Shown here: positions 63,611 through 64,000 of the stretch, in pieces | Position numbering within the stretch: position 1 is the first letter of the stretch | Layout of the letters: each line of letters begins with the position of its first letter | Source: Leptospira semungkisensis | GTDB lineage: Bacteria; Spirochaetota; Leptospiria; Leptospirales; Leptospiraceae | Length of the DNA stretch: 64,000 nucleotides | Assembly (NCBI RefSeq): GCF_004770055.1 | Contig: NZ_RQEP01000019.1 | Location: forward strand, 744,001-808,000 | Reading direction: 5' to 3' | Notes under the pieces: model-generated | What the model was told of the DNA's origin: nothing | Seen by the model: the letters and a program-made list of their open reading frames with translations, nothing else | The model's database searches: none | Program-made: the position numbers and the translations under genes

Positions 63611-63659
63611 GAACAGCCCCCACCCAATCGAGCGACCCATAGGGAGCAAGATTCCCGTA
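63611..63659 (-). repeat. Degenerate GC-rich repeat, shortened copy
   Basis: Shares GAACAGCCCCCACCCA (63611-63626) with 63743-63758 and an AT box at its other end (AAGATTCCCGTA), but lacks the TCTTCGGGATCGGGGGG arm, so one hairpin side is lost. Arranged in tandem with the next copy, about 85 bp apart. Confidence 0.65.
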
Positions 63660-63747
63660 AGAGTGACGAACGAAGTGAAGTCAAACGAGTGGACCATGAA
63701 AATAAGCGCGTGCAGACCAAATCGAAAGGGAGATTCAAATCCGAACA

Positions 63748-63809
63748 GCCCCCACCCATCTTCGGGATCGGGGGGAGTGGCCCGTGGGAGAAGCGAATTC
63801 CCTATACCA
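63748..63809 (-). repeat. GC-rich dispersed repeat, copy 4
   Basis: The core 63748-63788 matches copies 1 and 3. The AT-rich side continues as GAATTCCCTATACCA, aligned with AAAATCCCTATCACA of copy 1. In the same orientation as the degenerate copy before it. Confidence 0.85.
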
Positions 63810-63853
63810 GAAAATCGTCATTCACACAATCGAAAAAATTTGCCTATTTCTTC

Positions 63854-63872
63854 GTGGGAACTGTGTTCCTAC
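63854..63872. repeat. Short palindrome GTGGGAAC / GTTCCTAC
   Basis: Eight-base arms with one mismatch and a 3-base TGT loop. Counterpart of 48570-48589, and like it about 36-45 bp from a GC-rich repeat on the AT-rich side. Confidence 0.6.
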
Positions 63873-63874
63873 AA

Positions 63875-63910
63875 ATAAAAAAGGGGAATCTTCTGAACGA
63901 AAATTCCCCA
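63875..63910 (-). terminator. Terminator of the last (partial) gene
   Basis: GGGGAAT / ATTCCCC stem with 13-base loop and six T on the minus strand, 15 bases beyond the stop at 63925. Confidence 0.8.
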
Positions 63911-63924
63911 TAGAGCAACTTAAC

Positions 63925-64000
63925 TTAAACGATCTCTGGAACATCCATCAAGAGAAGTTCCGAGCCTTCTAAGGCTTTTACCTTCAAGAGATCGGCTCCA
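63925..64000 (-). CDS. C-terminal end of a gene entering from the right, possibly pirin-like
   Basis: Only the last 24 codons are visible, ending SELLLMDVPEIV then TAA at 63925-63927. The run LEGSELLLMDVPE resembles the closing strand of pirin/cupin proteins, but 24 residues are too few to prove it. The gene is followed by a clear terminator, which supports a real coding end here. Confidence 0.4.
   Translation of the reverse strand, partial: GADLLKVKALEGSELLLMDVPEIV

Larger units (their letters stand above)
63604..63924. other. Intergenic region: two repeat copies and a terminator
   Basis: 321 bases without a gene. It holds the degenerate and full GC-rich repeats, the short palindrome at 63854 and the terminator at 63875-63910. 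No supported ORF on either strand. Confidence 0.75.

Noticed and set aside
1..64000. tRNA, rRNA, CRISPR array, insertion sequence or prophage
   Set aside because: I looked for cloverleaf-type sequence, regular spaced repeats, transposase motifs and phage structural genes and saw none that were convincing; a tRNA scan would be decisive.

Overview
The window comes from a spirochaete of the genus Leptospira. Support: many short hydrophobic leaders end in the loose lipobox typical of spirochaetal lipoproteins (e.g. GFVNC, MNC, ASC, SGC), and there is a TonB-dependent receptor next to a LruB-like imelysin lipoprotein, TRL-like and DUF3015 exported proteins, and a candidate FcpA-like flagellar-sheath protein. 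By eye, base composition is moderate (about mid-40s % GC), closer to the P2/intermediate leptospires than to L. interrogans; this was not computed. I see no rRNA, tRNA, CRISPR array, insertion sequence or prophage, so this reads as ordinary chromosome with several lineage-specific islands.

Layout. 1-5.7 kb: the end of an acyltransferase gene, an exported helical protein, a DUF2225 zinc-type protein, and truA overlapping an outer-membrane protein and a lipoprotein. 5.7-13.1 kb: a PfkB-type sugar/adenosine kinase, an overlapping operon (TonB-like membrane protein, PrsW-type protease, prmA), glyS, a lipoprotein metalloprotease and a GNAT. 13.1-17.4 kb: a repeat element, the membrane pyrophosphatase hppA, a TPR protein and a DUF3365 haem-type protein. 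17.5-25.0 kb is an envelope island: three tandem TRL-like lipoproteins, two other lipoproteins, a tandem DUF3015 pair, DUF4105, a lipoprotein hydrolase and a further lipoprotein. 25-35 kb: an RNA uracil methyltransferase, a SpoIID-like protein, an ABC exporter (ATPase plus FtsX-type permease), pyrE and a fatty-acyl desaturase.

35.1-48.3 kb is the most interesting block: seven genes, all on the minus strand. Two versions of a circularly permuted ATP-grasp / alpha-E / transglutaminase system flank an iron-type locus (TonB receptor plus imelysin). Module A has ATP-grasp fused to alpha-E plus a stand-alone transglutaminase. Module B has separate ATP-grasp and alpha-E genes plus a transglutaminase fused to a large DUF2126 domain. 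Known theory for these families predicts an amide or peptide ligation and cleavage pathway whose product is unknown.

48.7-64 kb: two lipoproteins (one with HEGGH), a saccharopine-dehydrogenase-like reductase, a sterol-desaturase-family protein, an ArsR/SRPBCC pair with a palindromic operator-promoter, an exported-protein/lipoprotein pair, a TIGR04282 glycosyltransferase, an MlaC-RND-lipoprotein operon resembling hopanoid/lipid export, nitronate monooxygenase, an ABM protein, HtrA-like protease, and the end of a possible pirin gene.

A GC-rich dispersed repeat occurs at least four times between genes (about 13.1, 28.1, 48.6 and 63.7 kb), with a degenerate fifth copy. Each of the four main copies has a short companion motif about 35-45 bp away on the same side, so these look like modular composite elements rather than simple terminators.
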